Part shown: one piece after another, positions 24,022 through 31,616 of the stretch
Layout: each line of letters begins with the position of its first letter
Position numbering within the stretch: position 1 is the first letter of the stretch
Assembly: GCA_036000965.1 (NCBI GenBank)
Contig: DASYUT010000288.1
Coordinates: 1-64,000 of the forward strand
Length of the DNA: 64,000 nt
DNA from: Actinomycetes bacterium
GTDB taxonomy: Bacteria > Actinomycetota > CALGFH01
Direction of reading: 5' to 3'
Position numbers and translations under genes: made by a program
The notes under the pieces: model-generated
Databases searched by the model: none
What the model was told of the DNA's origin: nothing
What the model saw: only the letters and a program-made list of their open reading frames with translations

Positions 24022-25310
24022 CGCCGGGGAGCCTGGCCCCGGGCTCCCCGCGGGGAGTAGCAGTCCCAGACTATCGCCGTCACCGTCCGGCGCACCTGTT
24101 CGGGATCCCTGCTTGCATCCACGACATGCCATCCTGCGAACTGGCGGGCCAGATCGAGGTACTGACGACGGCGCTCAGCCAACCACGCGAGCGTGTGCTC
24201 GCTCTTCCGCTGGGCGGCGACCTCGGCCGGCACGTCCAGCAGCACCACGACGTCCACGGCCGGAAGGGCATGGCGCAGCACCCAGTGGCTGGTCCTGGTC
24301 CGGAGACTGGCATGGCCGGGAGGAGGGAGCAGCACGTCGAGCACGTACCGGTCCAGGACCACGAGCCGCCCTCGGGTCTTGTGGTAGGCGACGGCGGCCG
24401 ACCGGCTCCACAACCGCAGCAGGCGCAGCGTCAGCCCCAACCCGGGCACGTGCTGGGAGGCCCCGAAGCTGCTCGCCGGGTAGGGACCCATGTACAGGGA
24501 GCGGGTGGGGACGGGGAACGAGTCCCGCAGCCCCTTGGCCAGCGTGGATTTGCCGGCCCCGTCCAGTCCGAGGAGGGTGACGCTGATGCCAGGACGGCCT
24601 CCGGTCGTCGTCCCGCGGTGACGGCGGGCGCGTCGAAGCAGGATGCTGCTCGACGCCGCGACGAGATGTCGCCGCAGCCAGCGCGCTCGGAGCTGGCGGC
24701 CCAGCGTCGCGAGGACGGGCCATTCCGCCCTTCGGACATGACCGAGGATCCGGGCTGGGCTCCAGCCGGACGGCAGGTACGGCGCGATCACCCCGGCGAT
24801 CGGCCCACCACCGTCGGCCTCGACGACGAGCTCGAGCAGCCGCTCCGCGTCCTGCGGCGGTACGCTCCGGCGGTCGAGCAGACGGTGGAGCAGGAGGTAC
24901 CAGAACGCGTCGTCGGGAGCGAGCAGGTAGACCGCTCCGACCCGCCGGCGCCGGGTCAGGCAGCCTGCGGCCGCTACCGTCGGGAGGCTCTGGGACGGGA
25001 AGGACAGTTCGGAGACGAGGCTCAGCATGGACCAACTGTCCTCGCGCGGCTCGTATGCCAGGAAGTGCCGCGCCCGGTCACGTCCGGTGGGCATGGCGGC
25101 GTAGCCCAGGGACGAGAGCGCGGAGCGGGCGCGGCGCAGATGTGGAGGGGACACGAGCAGCGCCATGGCATGCTCGGATTGGCACGGGTCCCGCTCCCCA
25201 CCGAGGAGGCACCAATCCACCGCTGCGTCGTCGAGGGCGCGCAACGCCGCCTCGGCCAGCGGACCGGGGCGCGACGCGGTCGCGAAGCTCTTTGCATGGC
25301 TGTCGGACAT
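24018..25310 (-). CDS. Fusion of a degenerate nucleotidyltransferase-like domain and a thymidylate-kinase-like P-loop kinase
   Basis: 430 residues from ATG at 25310. Residues about 15-150 (ALRALDDAAVDWCLLGGERD, YLLAPDDAFWYLLLHRLLDR) resemble the nucleotidyltransferase-like regions fused to sugar kinases. No canonical GS-x10-D-x-D is visible. Residues about 240-425 are a P-loop kinase: Walker A VTLLGLDGAGKSTLAKGL, a LVVLDRYVLDVLL DRY motif and a VVVLLDVPAEVAAQRKSEH lid. This is the thymidylate-kinase fold, but the nucleotide-specific residues differ, so dTMP is not assumed. It is the first gene of a three-gene cassette joined by GTGA and TTGA overlaps, divergent from a glycosyltransferase. Confidence 0.78.
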   Translation of the reverse strand: MSDSHAKSFATASRPGPLAEAALRALDDAAVDWCLLGGERDPCQSEHAMALLVSPPHLRRARSALSSLGYAAMPTGRDRARHFLAYEPREDSWSMLSLVSELSFPSQSLPTVAAAGCLTRRRRVGAVYLLAPDDAFWYLLLHRLLDRRSVPPQDAERLLELVVEADGGGPIAGVIAPYLPSGWSPARILGHVRRAEWPVLATLGRQLRARWLRRHLVAASSSILLRRARRHRGTTTGGRPGISVTLLGLDGAGKSTLAKGLRDSFPVPTRSLYMGPYPASSFGASQHVPGLGLTLRLLRLWSRSAAVAYHKTRGRLVVLDRYVLDVLLPPPGHASLRTRTSHWVLRHALPAVDVVVLLDVPAEVAAQRKSEHTLAWLAERRRQYLDLARQFAGWHVVDASRDPEQVRRTVTAIVWDCYSPRGARGQAPRR

Positions 25311-25461
25311 ATCCTAGACTGCACCCTACCATGCGGCGCGGCGCAGGTTCGTCCCTAGGTTCGTCCCATGGTGATCGGGGGGGTCGTAACCTCTCTACTG
25401 GTCCGGACCGGTCCAACGGCAATTAGCTGCAGCTCTCTTTTCCAGGCGAGAGGGTATATTG
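25311..25461. promoter_or_regulatory. Divergent promoter region between the kinase cassette and a glycosyltransferase
   Basis: 151 bp separate the two outward-facing genes. It contains an 11-bp direct repeat aggttcgtccc (25345-25355 and 25357-25367) and a nested palindrome ggtccggaccggtcc at about 25401-25415, either of which could bind a regulator. No confident -10/-35 boxes were assigned. A GAGAGG precedes the ATG at 25462. Confidence 0.5.
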
Positions 25462-26670
25462 ATGCGTGTTCTGTTGTGTGCGCTCGAAGCGCCTCTTCCC
25501 CCGCTCAACAACGGGCAGCGGCTCGTGGTCGGAGCCTTGCTGCGGCACTTGCGCGAGCGGCACGACGTGCGTGTCCTCGCCTACCGCGCCTCCGATCAAG
25601 TTGTCGAACGCGACGGGACGCCGATGCGGTTGTTGTCGCACCCCGTTCCCACCTCACCATTCCCTCGACGCCTCAGCCGGGCTGCCGCGTTCGCCTCTGG
25701 CATGCTGCACGACCGTCCGCAGCGAGTGGACGCCCTTTCGGAACGGTTGCGCCGGCCCCTCCAGGAAGAGCTGGAACGGTTCCAGCCCGACGTCGTCCAC
25801 GTCTGCTGGGGGATGCTCGCCCCATTGGGGCGGGATCTCGCCGGCCGGGCGACCGTCCTCGGTCTCCTGAACGCCTGGCATCTCGACATGGAGGCACAGG
25901 CGGAGGCTGCCACCGGTCTCTACCGGCGTCTCTACCATGGCGTGGTCCAACGCGTCCGCCGCTTCGAAGCCACCGAGTACCGCTCGTTCGGTCGTGTCGT
26001 CGTCGTCACGCAGGAGGATTGTGACGCAATTGTTGCCCTGGATCCAAAGGTTCGGGCGGCGGTCATCCCAAACGGGGTCGACATTGAGTTCTACGGCGCG
26101 GCGGTCCCGACCGTTCGTGACCCCGATCGGATCGTGTTCCACGGCGTGATGGATTATCCGCCGAATATCAATGCCGCGGAGTTCCTGGCCAGGCAGGTGA
26201 TGCCCCGGGTCCGCGCCATCCGCCCGCAGGCGAAGCTCGCCCTCGTCGGTCGGGCGCCAACCGCCAGGATCCGGGCTCTGGCGCGTCAACCCGGCGTCGA
26301 GGTCACGGGAGAGGTGCCGGATCTCCGGCCTTGGCTGCAAGGCAGCAGGGTTGGCATCTGCCCGATGCTGATCGGGACGGGCATCAAGAACAAGCTGCTC
26401 GAGGCGATGGCAAGCGGCCTCCCCTGCGTCGCCACGACGCTGTCGGTCCGGGGCCTGCAGGCCGCCGACGGGCGGGAGCTGTTCGTCGCCGACGACGCGG
26501 AAGCGCTCGCGGCCCACCTCGTGCGCCTGCTCGACGACGATGCCCTGGCCGCCTCGATCGGAGCCGCCGGCCGGGCCTACGTCCGCGCGCACCATGGCTG
26601 GGACCGTGCCGTGCAGAGTTACGAAGCGGTGTACCAGGAAGTACGGGCGGCTACACCAGCTTCCACCTGA
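25462..26670 (+). CDS. GT4-family glycosyltransferase
   Basis: 402 residues from ATG at 25462; a TTG one codon upstream is less likely. The N-terminal GT-B domain reads VLLCALEAPLPPLNNGQRLV and VVHVCWGMLAPLGRDLAG. The linker has AAVIPNGVDIEFYG. The C-terminal domain has RIVFHGVMDYPPNINAAEFL, PWLQGSRVGICPMLIGTGIK and KLLEAMASGLPCVATTLSVR. FHGxMDYxPNxxA is typical of the TIGR03087-like PEP-CTERM/exopolysaccharide glycosyltransferases I recall. It is the only plus-strand gene in a minus-strand stretch, and its 3' end overlaps the next gene by 20 bp tail to tail. Confidence 0.87.
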   Translation: MRVLLCALEAPLPPLNNGQRLVVGALLRHLRERHDVRVLAYRASDQVVERDGTPMRLLSHPVPTSPFPRRLSRAAAFASGMLHDRPQRVDALSERLRRPLQEELERFQPDVVHVCWGMLAPLGRDLAGRATVLGLLNAWHLDMEAQAEAATGLYRRLYHGVVQRVRRFEATEYRSFGRVVVVTQEDCDAIVALDPKVRAAVIPNGVDIEFYGAAVPTVRDPDRIVFHGVMDYPPNINAAEFLARQVMPRVRAIRPQAKLALVGRAPTARIRALARQPGVEVTGEVPDLRPWLQGSRVGICPMLIGTGIKNKLLEAMASGLPCVATTLSVRGLQAADGRELFVADDAEALAAHLVRLLDDDALAASIGAAGRAYVRAHHGWDRAVQSYEAVYQEVRAATPAST

Positions 26671-27718
26671 ATCGCCCGATGCGGCTCTTGACGTACGGGT
26701 AGGCGAAGCTGGCCGCGGACAGCGCGGTCCGCGCGACCACCCCTCGGGTGAGCGCGATGGTCTCCACCCCGGCGTCCTCGTCCGCGAACCTGTACTTGTA
26801 GGCGTCACGGCCGTGCAGGAACCGGTACTCGGCCACGCCGTCCTCGAACGCCTGGCGGATGGAGTGAACCAGGAGGACGAACCCGACCGATCGGTGATCC
26901 CAGACCGGATCCCGACCAGCCTGGTAGTAGCACTCCGCGTCAGCGAACCGCAGACCGTACCAAGCCGCCACCGTCTGGCCGTCGAGGTCGAGCAGCCACA
27001 GTCGGAGCCACCCCCGGTCCAGCGCGGTCGCGGCGAACGCCCGGTGGAAGGCCGCCCGGGGGATGAAGCCCGAGCTGCCATTCGACCACCGGAGGCTGTG
27101 AAGATGGAACAGCGTGTCGAGGGCGGCCGGGAGCGCCTCCGGGTCCTGGACGAGCCGGAACGCCACGTCATGATGGCGCGCCAGGTTCCGCTCCCGGCGC
27201 CCCACCTGCTGGCGGAAGTTCGAACTTCTCCGGGCGAGGAAAGCGCTCCAGCCGCCATCCGGATTACGGAGCAGCGGGCTGCCGTCCCGTGCGAGGATCT
27301 TCCCGCCCAGCGCGGCGGTCCACGACGCGTTCCCGGGAAGGTTGTCGGCGACGAAGATCTCCCATCGCATCCGTGCCAGGGCCTGCTGCGTGGCTCGGGC
27401 CACCGAGGGGAGGTCTTCGGGAGCATGGATGGGTCCGAGCTGGTCGCCGGCTCCGTGGCCGATGAAGCGCAGGATGCGCAGTGGACCCGACGACCATCGG
27501 TAGAACGGGAGGATGCCGACGAGGGTACCGTCACCCGCGCGGCAGGTCGTGACCAGTGGGCGATGGCCGCCACCGAAATGACGCCACCAGGTCGAAGCCC
27601 ATTCATAGGTGGCGAAGACGTTGCGGCTCCGTAGGGCCAGTGGCGTCCACTCGTCTTGCAGGGTCTCGAGCTCCTCCACCTCGAGCCGGACAGGAGCCGG
27701 GGACGCTTCCGGCCTCAT
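26651..27718 (-). CDS. FemAB/BioF2-like GNAT-fold transferase
   Basis: 355 residues from ATG at 27718, overlapping the deacetylase stop (ATGA). The acyltransferase signature is FATYEWASTWWRHFGGG near the N-terminus, then LRILRFIGHGAGDQLGPIHA and SNFRQQVGRRERNLARHHDV. The end carries LLDLDGQTVAAWYGLRFADA and YRFLHGRDAYKYRFADED. This is the BioF2/CelD (Acetyltransf_6) pattern found in capsule and cellulose loci, where it probably adds acyl or aminoacyl groups to the glycan. It is the last gene of a four-gene coupled operon. Confidence 0.84.
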   Translation of the reverse strand: MRPEASPAPVRLEVEELETLQDEWTPLALRSRNVFATYEWASTWWRHFGGGHRPLVTTCRAGDGTLVGILPFYRWSSGPLRILRFIGHGAGDQLGPIHAPEDLPSVARATQQALARMRWEIFVADNLPGNASWTAALGGKILARDGSPLLRNPDGGWSAFLARRSSNFRQQVGRRERNLARHHDVAFRLVQDPEALPAALDTLFHLHSLRWSNGSSGFIPRAAFHRAFAATALDRGWLRLWLLDLDGQTVAAWYGLRFADAECYYQAGRDPVWDHRSVGFVLLVHSIRQAFEDGVAEYRFLHGRDAYKYRFADEDAGVETIALTRGVVARTALSAASFAYPYVKSRIGRFRWKLV

Positions 27719-28656
27719 CCCAGGGTCTCCACCAGCCGTTGTCGCGTGACCCGGACCAGCTTCCCGGTGACACGACGCACGGCCGCCTGCCAGACCCTCT
27801 CGTCGGGAGCAAGCACCACACGACGGCCCTCATGAGCCGGCGTGGAGCTGTTGTTCAACCCTGGGCGCACCGTGAGGGAATGCGTATACCCGGCACGCTC
27901 GGCGGCCAGCAGCGTGCCGGCATCGTAGTCGCCTCGGGCTCCGTTCGGGTAGGCCAGTAACCGCACGCGGACATCGAGCTCGCGCTCCAGCAGTTGCCTG
28001 GACGCCGCCAGGTCCTCCACCTGGCGATCGACCTCCTCCCGGCTCAAGATCGAGTGGTACATCGAGTGTGAGCCCACCGAGAAGCCTCGCCGCACGAGCT
28101 CCCGGGCCCCTGCCCAATCAAGGAAGAGGCGGTCGGAATCGAACGTTCCCTCGGGTGCGAGCAGCTCGCAGAGCTCGGCCACCATCCGGTCGCGGTCGGC
28201 GCGGTCGAGCTGCTTCAACCGCTCGGCGACCAACCGGCGGGAGCGACGTCCGGGCTCGGCGCCGGTGCGCAGCGCCATTCCGCTCCACTCCACCACTGTG
28301 CGGCTGCTGCGGGCGAACGCCCATCCTAGAACCTCCCACCACGGCCGTACCTCCTGGGACAGGATGCCTGGGACCAGGAAGAACGTCGCCGGGAGGCCGA
28401 GACGCTCTAGGAGCGGGACGCCGAGGTCGAGGTTGTCCCGGTAGCCGTCGTCGAAGGTGAGCGCGACCGCGCGAGGCGGTAATGGCCGTCCTGCATGCAG
28501 GTCATCCAGGCTGGAGTCGAGCGGCACCACGTTGGCGACGCGGTGGAGCCATCGAAGCTGGCGCGCGAACCCGCGCGAGCCCGCGCCCGGCTGGCAGGGG
28601 TACTCCCATGTCCTGTCGACGGCGTGCCAGGCGAGTACGAGCAGCCGGTCAGCCAT
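27715..28656 (-). CDS. Polysaccharide deacetylase (NodB homology)
   Basis: 313 residues from ATG at 28656. The NodB motifs are ALTFDDGYRDNLDLGVPLLE (metal-binding TFDDG, about residue 66), VGSHSMYHSILSREEVDRQV (HSxxH) and LLAYPNGARGDYD (motif 3 region). No signal peptide is obvious, so it probably acts at the cytoplasmic face or by an atypical route. It should remove N- or O-acetyl groups from the exopolysaccharide. It overlaps genes on both sides, by 8 bp and 4 bp, in the cupin - FemAB - deacetylase - FemAB operon. Confidence 0.88.
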   Translation of the reverse strand: MADRLLVLAWHAVDRTWEYPCQPGAGSRGFARQLRWLHRVANVVPLDSSLDDLHAGRPLPPRAVALTFDDGYRDNLDLGVPLLERLGLPATFFLVPGILSQEVRPWWEVLGWAFARSSRTVVEWSGMALRTGAEPGRRSRRLVAERLKQLDRADRDRMVAELCELLAPEGTFDSDRLFLDWAGARELVRRGFSVGSHSMYHSILSREEVDRQVEDLAASRQLLERELDVRVRLLAYPNGARGDYDAGTLLAAERAGYTHSLTVRPGLNNSSTPAHEGRRVVLAPDERVWQAAVRRVTGKLVRVTRQRLVETLG

Positions 28657-29845
28657 CGCTCGTCCTGTTCTCCGACCGATGTGCGAGCAACGCCAGCGTC
28701 CGCTTGGCCACCGGGCGTCCGTACGCGAACGCGAGCCAGTGGGCGTACCCCATCGACATCGACGGCGCGAACGCCTGGAAGCGGACGAGATCCTCGGTGG
28801 TCTTCGTGAAGGTCAGCTTGTACATCTCGTCTCCTCCGAGGAGCGCCAAGCGCCTGATCTGCGAGGAGAATGCATGCCTGAACAGCGTCTCCAGCAGCAC
28901 CATGCCAGGGGAGAAGTCCCGGAACCCGGGATTGTATCCTCCCTTCAACATGTAGAGGACGTTGCCCTCCTCGATCAGATATTGGGCCGCAAGGGGGCGA
29001 CCGTCGAGCCGCAGGAAGGCGATCCGGAGCCAGCCCCGTGCCGCGGCCCATTTGGCGACCTCGCGGTAGAAGGATTGCGTCTCAGGCCGGGACAGGATCG
29101 CGCTGCCCTTGGCCCCCTTCCACCCGGATGCCTCGACCCGGAAGAACTCTTCGACCGATTCCTCCATGCGCTCGCCGTCTTTTTCGATATCGAGCTCGAG
29201 CCGGCCCTTATGCTCGAGCCGTTGACGGCAGCGACGGAGCTGCCTGCGACGGTTCCTGCTCAGACGTTGCTGCGCGTAGTCGTCCCACGTGCCTTCGACG
29301 ACAACGTAGGGCGACCGCTCCAGGGTCCATTCGAGGATCCGATAGCCCACCTGGGCGGCTGCGGCACGACATGGCGCGAGCTCATCCGTGTCGACGAAGC
29401 CCAGGGAGACCTGCACCGGCCGGTCCCTGAAGAGCGCAGCGGCCAGCCCGAAGGCGGCGGCCTCGTCCTCGGCGAGGATACCGAACTGGTTCGAATGCCA
29501 GTTGCTCGTCGACCAGACGCGTCTGCGCCTCCGGTGGAGGGGGATCACCGCTGCGAGACGGGCTGCCCGCCGAAGGGTGATGATCTCGAGGCGGCCGGTG
29601 CCAAAGGCACGCCACCACGCGTCGATCCAGCCTGGCCGCAGGAAGGGGGTGGCACCTAGCCGGTCGGCGAGCGCGTCCCACTCCACGGCCACGGGTGCAA
29701 TGGATCCGTGCACCTCGAGCCGGAACGGCTCGAGGTCCTGACCAGGAGGCCGAGCGGTCGTTCCGCTCGGCTGTGTGCCGGTTGCTGTCGAGTGGTTGCG
29801 ACCCGGCAATTGCGACGGCAGCTTCCTCCCCCGCCGTTCAGACAC
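28649..29845 (-). CDS. FemAB/BioF2-like GNAT-fold transferase, second copy
   Basis: 398 residues if the GTG at 29845 is used; that GTG overlaps the cupin stop. Typical segments are GATPFLRPGWIDAWWRAFGT near the N-terminus, STSNWHSNQFGILAEDEAAA, QQRLSRNRRRQLRRCRQRLE and LEEFFRVEASGWKG-like helices (here VEEFFRVEASGWKGAKGSAI). It ends with RLDGRPLAAQYLIEEGNVLY and LALLGGDEMYKLTF. The EASGWKG and YK motifs mark Acetyltransf_6/FemAB-like enzymes of polysaccharide loci. It is a paralogue of the 26651-27718 product at low identity. Start choice is moderately uncertain because the ribosome site is weak. Confidence 0.82.
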   Translation of the reverse strand: MSERRGRKLPSQLPGRNHSTATGTQPSGTTARPPGQDLEPFRLEVHGSIAPVAVEWDALADRLGATPFLRPGWIDAWWRAFGTGRLEIITLRRAARLAAVIPLHRRRRRVWSTSNWHSNQFGILAEDEAAAFGLAAALFRDRPVQVSLGFVDTDELAPCRAAAAQVGYRILEWTLERSPYVVVEGTWDDYAQQRLSRNRRRQLRRCRQRLEHKGRLELDIEKDGERMEESVEEFFRVEASGWKGAKGSAILSRPETQSFYREVAKWAAARGWLRIAFLRLDGRPLAAQYLIEEGNVLYMLKGGYNPGFRDFSPGMVLLETLFRHAFSSQIRRLALLGGDEMYKLTFTKTTEDLVRFQAFAPSMSMGYAHWLAFAYGRPVAKRTLALLAHRSENRTSDG

Positions 29846-30707
29846 GTTGGTTGAGCTCTGCCTTCCTGCCGGCGACACGCCCTCGGAGCCGGTTGTAGGA
29901 GGCCACCACGGCCGATTTCGCCAGGTCAGCCGTTCGGGAGCGGCCGGACGGTCGGGTCTGCTGGATGTGGAGCCGGCGGCGCATGTTCGAATTGAACACG
30001 TGCACGTTCTCGGCGCGCTCGCTGGCCCTGGTGCGGAAGGTGATCGAGAGTGACACTGAGACCGCCGGGCCGTTCTTGACGAAGTGCGGCGCGAACGAGG
30101 GGACATAGGTCCCGTCGCCGGGATCCATGTCGAAGCCCTGCACCTCGACCGGCATGCCTTCCAGGTTGCGGTGGCCGCCGTCGTAGTACCGATCCAGCTC
30201 CCGCTGCCGCTCGGCATCGTCCGGGAAGCGTCCTACGTTCATCGATTTGGTGCCGCGGATCTGCAGCAGGAAGTTGTGTTCAGGATCGAAATGGACCGGC
30301 GTTGTCGCATTCGGGGCGGACAGAAACAGGAACGCCTGGCGGTTTCGCATGCCGCCCTCGCGCCTGCCGACAAAGTGCTCGGCCTCGTCGAGAATCGCGT
30401 CGAGCAGCGCCTTGTACTCATGGGCCTGTTCGATGTTCCACAGCACCATCCAGCAACCGTTGGTCTCGATTCCGCGCACGGTGTCGGATGGAGGGCCCTC
30501 CACCTCGGGCGCCCCGCCCGGCATGACGAGCGGCAGGTCTGCCTGGTGTCGCTCGATGGCCGCGTAGGGCAGCCGGTCGGCCAGAGCGGCAATGGCATCG
30601 GGCGCAAGGAGCGGGTGGTTCACAAGGGAGTGGCGCACCGCGAAGGGACGGCGCGTGAACGCTTCGGCGAATCTGTGGGGGTCGAGCTGCAACAAGGTAT
30701 CGGTCAC
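29838..30707 (-). CDS. Cupin/JmjC-like (Cupin_8) protein, probable Fe(II)-dependent oxygenase
   Basis: 289 residues from GTG at 30707, chosen because AAAGGAG lies eight bases upstream; a TTG six codons earlier is the alternative. The metal site is seen in ATTPVHFDPEHNFLLQIRG (H-x-D at about residue 138) with a second histidine in YVPSFAPHFVKNG. The fold segment QIRGTKSMNVGRFPDD and the final SITFRTRASERAENVHVFN fit JmjC/asparaginyl-hydroxylase-like cupins seen beside FemAB genes in exopolysaccharide clusters. It may hydroxylate a sugar, lipid or peptide substituent. It is the first gene of the decoration operon, downstream of the diverged noncoding repeat at 30835-31040. Confidence 0.8.
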   Translation of the reverse strand: MTDTLLQLDPHRFAEAFTRRPFAVRHSLVNHPLLAPDAIAALADRLPYAAIERHQADLPLVMPGGAPEVEGPPSDTVRGIETNGCWMVLWNIEQAHEYKALLDAILDEAEHFVGRREGGMRNRQAFLFLSAPNATTPVHFDPEHNFLLQIRGTKSMNVGRFPDDAERQRELDRYYDGGHRNLEGMPVEVQGFDMDPGDGTYVPSFAPHFVKNGPAVSVSLSITFRTRASERAENVHVFNSNMRRRLHIQQTRPSGRSRTADLAKSAVVASYNRLRGRVAGRKAELNQRV

Positions 30708-31616
30708 GTTCCTCGCTCCTTTCAACTCCAGATCGGACCTCGCCGTCAGATGTTTTGCCAGATGACAGGACGCTCCAGACGACCCTCACCGAGGACATCT
30801 CGACAGCGAAACGGATTGCCCTACGAGCCCGGTGGCCTGCACGCAGCAACGGACCAAGGCCCACGTCGCAACGTCCAGCGTGAACACCCCCCCTGTCACC
30901 TCCGCTCGTCCGTGCCGGGCACCGATGGCGTTGCCAATGCCACGGCCTCGAACGCTCCGCCCCAGCAAGAAGGCCTGTTCGCGGCGGTGTCGGGCATCAG
31001 GACCAGCATGATACCCCTCGACCCGGCAGAACCGGGCGGTCTCCGTAGAAACGGTATGGGACAGGCCGGTGGGCTGCAAGTACCGATAACTACACAGACA
31101 GGCAACACAACAGACACCCATGAGCTGAGATGTCAAGCTGCGGCTTGCTCGGTGTGCTTGGCCCGGCGATCGCTTCGTCGTAGAGGGTGCGGCTGGCAAA
31201 GACAGCCGTGGCTGCTTGGTGCGGCCGGTGTCGGGACGCGCCGGGCAGCAGCGCGCCCGTGCACCGCTCCCAGGCCCGGCGTTTGGGTGCCGCTGGCCCG
31301 GCAGCTGGGTCGCGGTCGGGCCGATGGTGTCGGCCTTGGCCCGGACCAGGTAGTCGCGTGGGGTGACGTGGTCACCGGCGAGCGCGGTGGTGACCTTGGT
31401 CGGCGAACCGCTCGGGCCAGCCGTGGCGAGCGGGTGGGTGAAGGCGACCAGCTCCTGGCACGAGGTGGCGCCCAGCGCATCGCGGGTCGGTCAGGTTTGC
31501 AGCAACCGCAGCATGGTGGGCGCCGAGGCCGTCCCCGGCGACCTGCAGCGCGGCCGGGAACGTGGACACAGGTCCTGGCGGAGCCGGTTTAGTCTATTGC
31601 TTGATTTAATAGCTAG
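30708..31616. other. 909-bp stretch without a confident gene
   Basis: It holds the left copy of a diverged intergenic repeat (30835-31040). From about 31140 to 31580 there is GC-rich sequence in which all minus-strand frames are short or shifted (for example KVTTALAGDHVTPRDYLVRA). This may be decayed coding DNA of unknown family. An AT-rich patch, tctattgcttgatttaatag, at 31593-31612 lies just past the stop of the next gene. A 137-codon minus-strand frame (30786-31199) is not supported, because the repeat copy at 44 kb does not preserve its frame. Confidence 0.55.
30835..31040 (-). repeat. Diverged intergenic repeat, copy A (upstream of the cupin operon)
   Basis: It aligns with 44188-44400. 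Shared blocks are gcctgcacgcagc (13/13), acgtcgc..gtccagcgtga with ccccccctgtc, aagaaggYctgttcgcggcg and its extension (24/25, at 30967-30991), and cggcagaaccg. One- and two-base gaps between blocks argue against a conserved protein. Read on the minus strand, it ends about 128 bp before the cupin start, where a promoter or 5' leader would lie. Confidence 0.75.

Noticed and set aside
30786-31199. 137-codon minus-strand frame across repeat copy A
   Set aside because: Gaps of one and two bases relative to copy B shift the frame, so the conserved element is not this protein.
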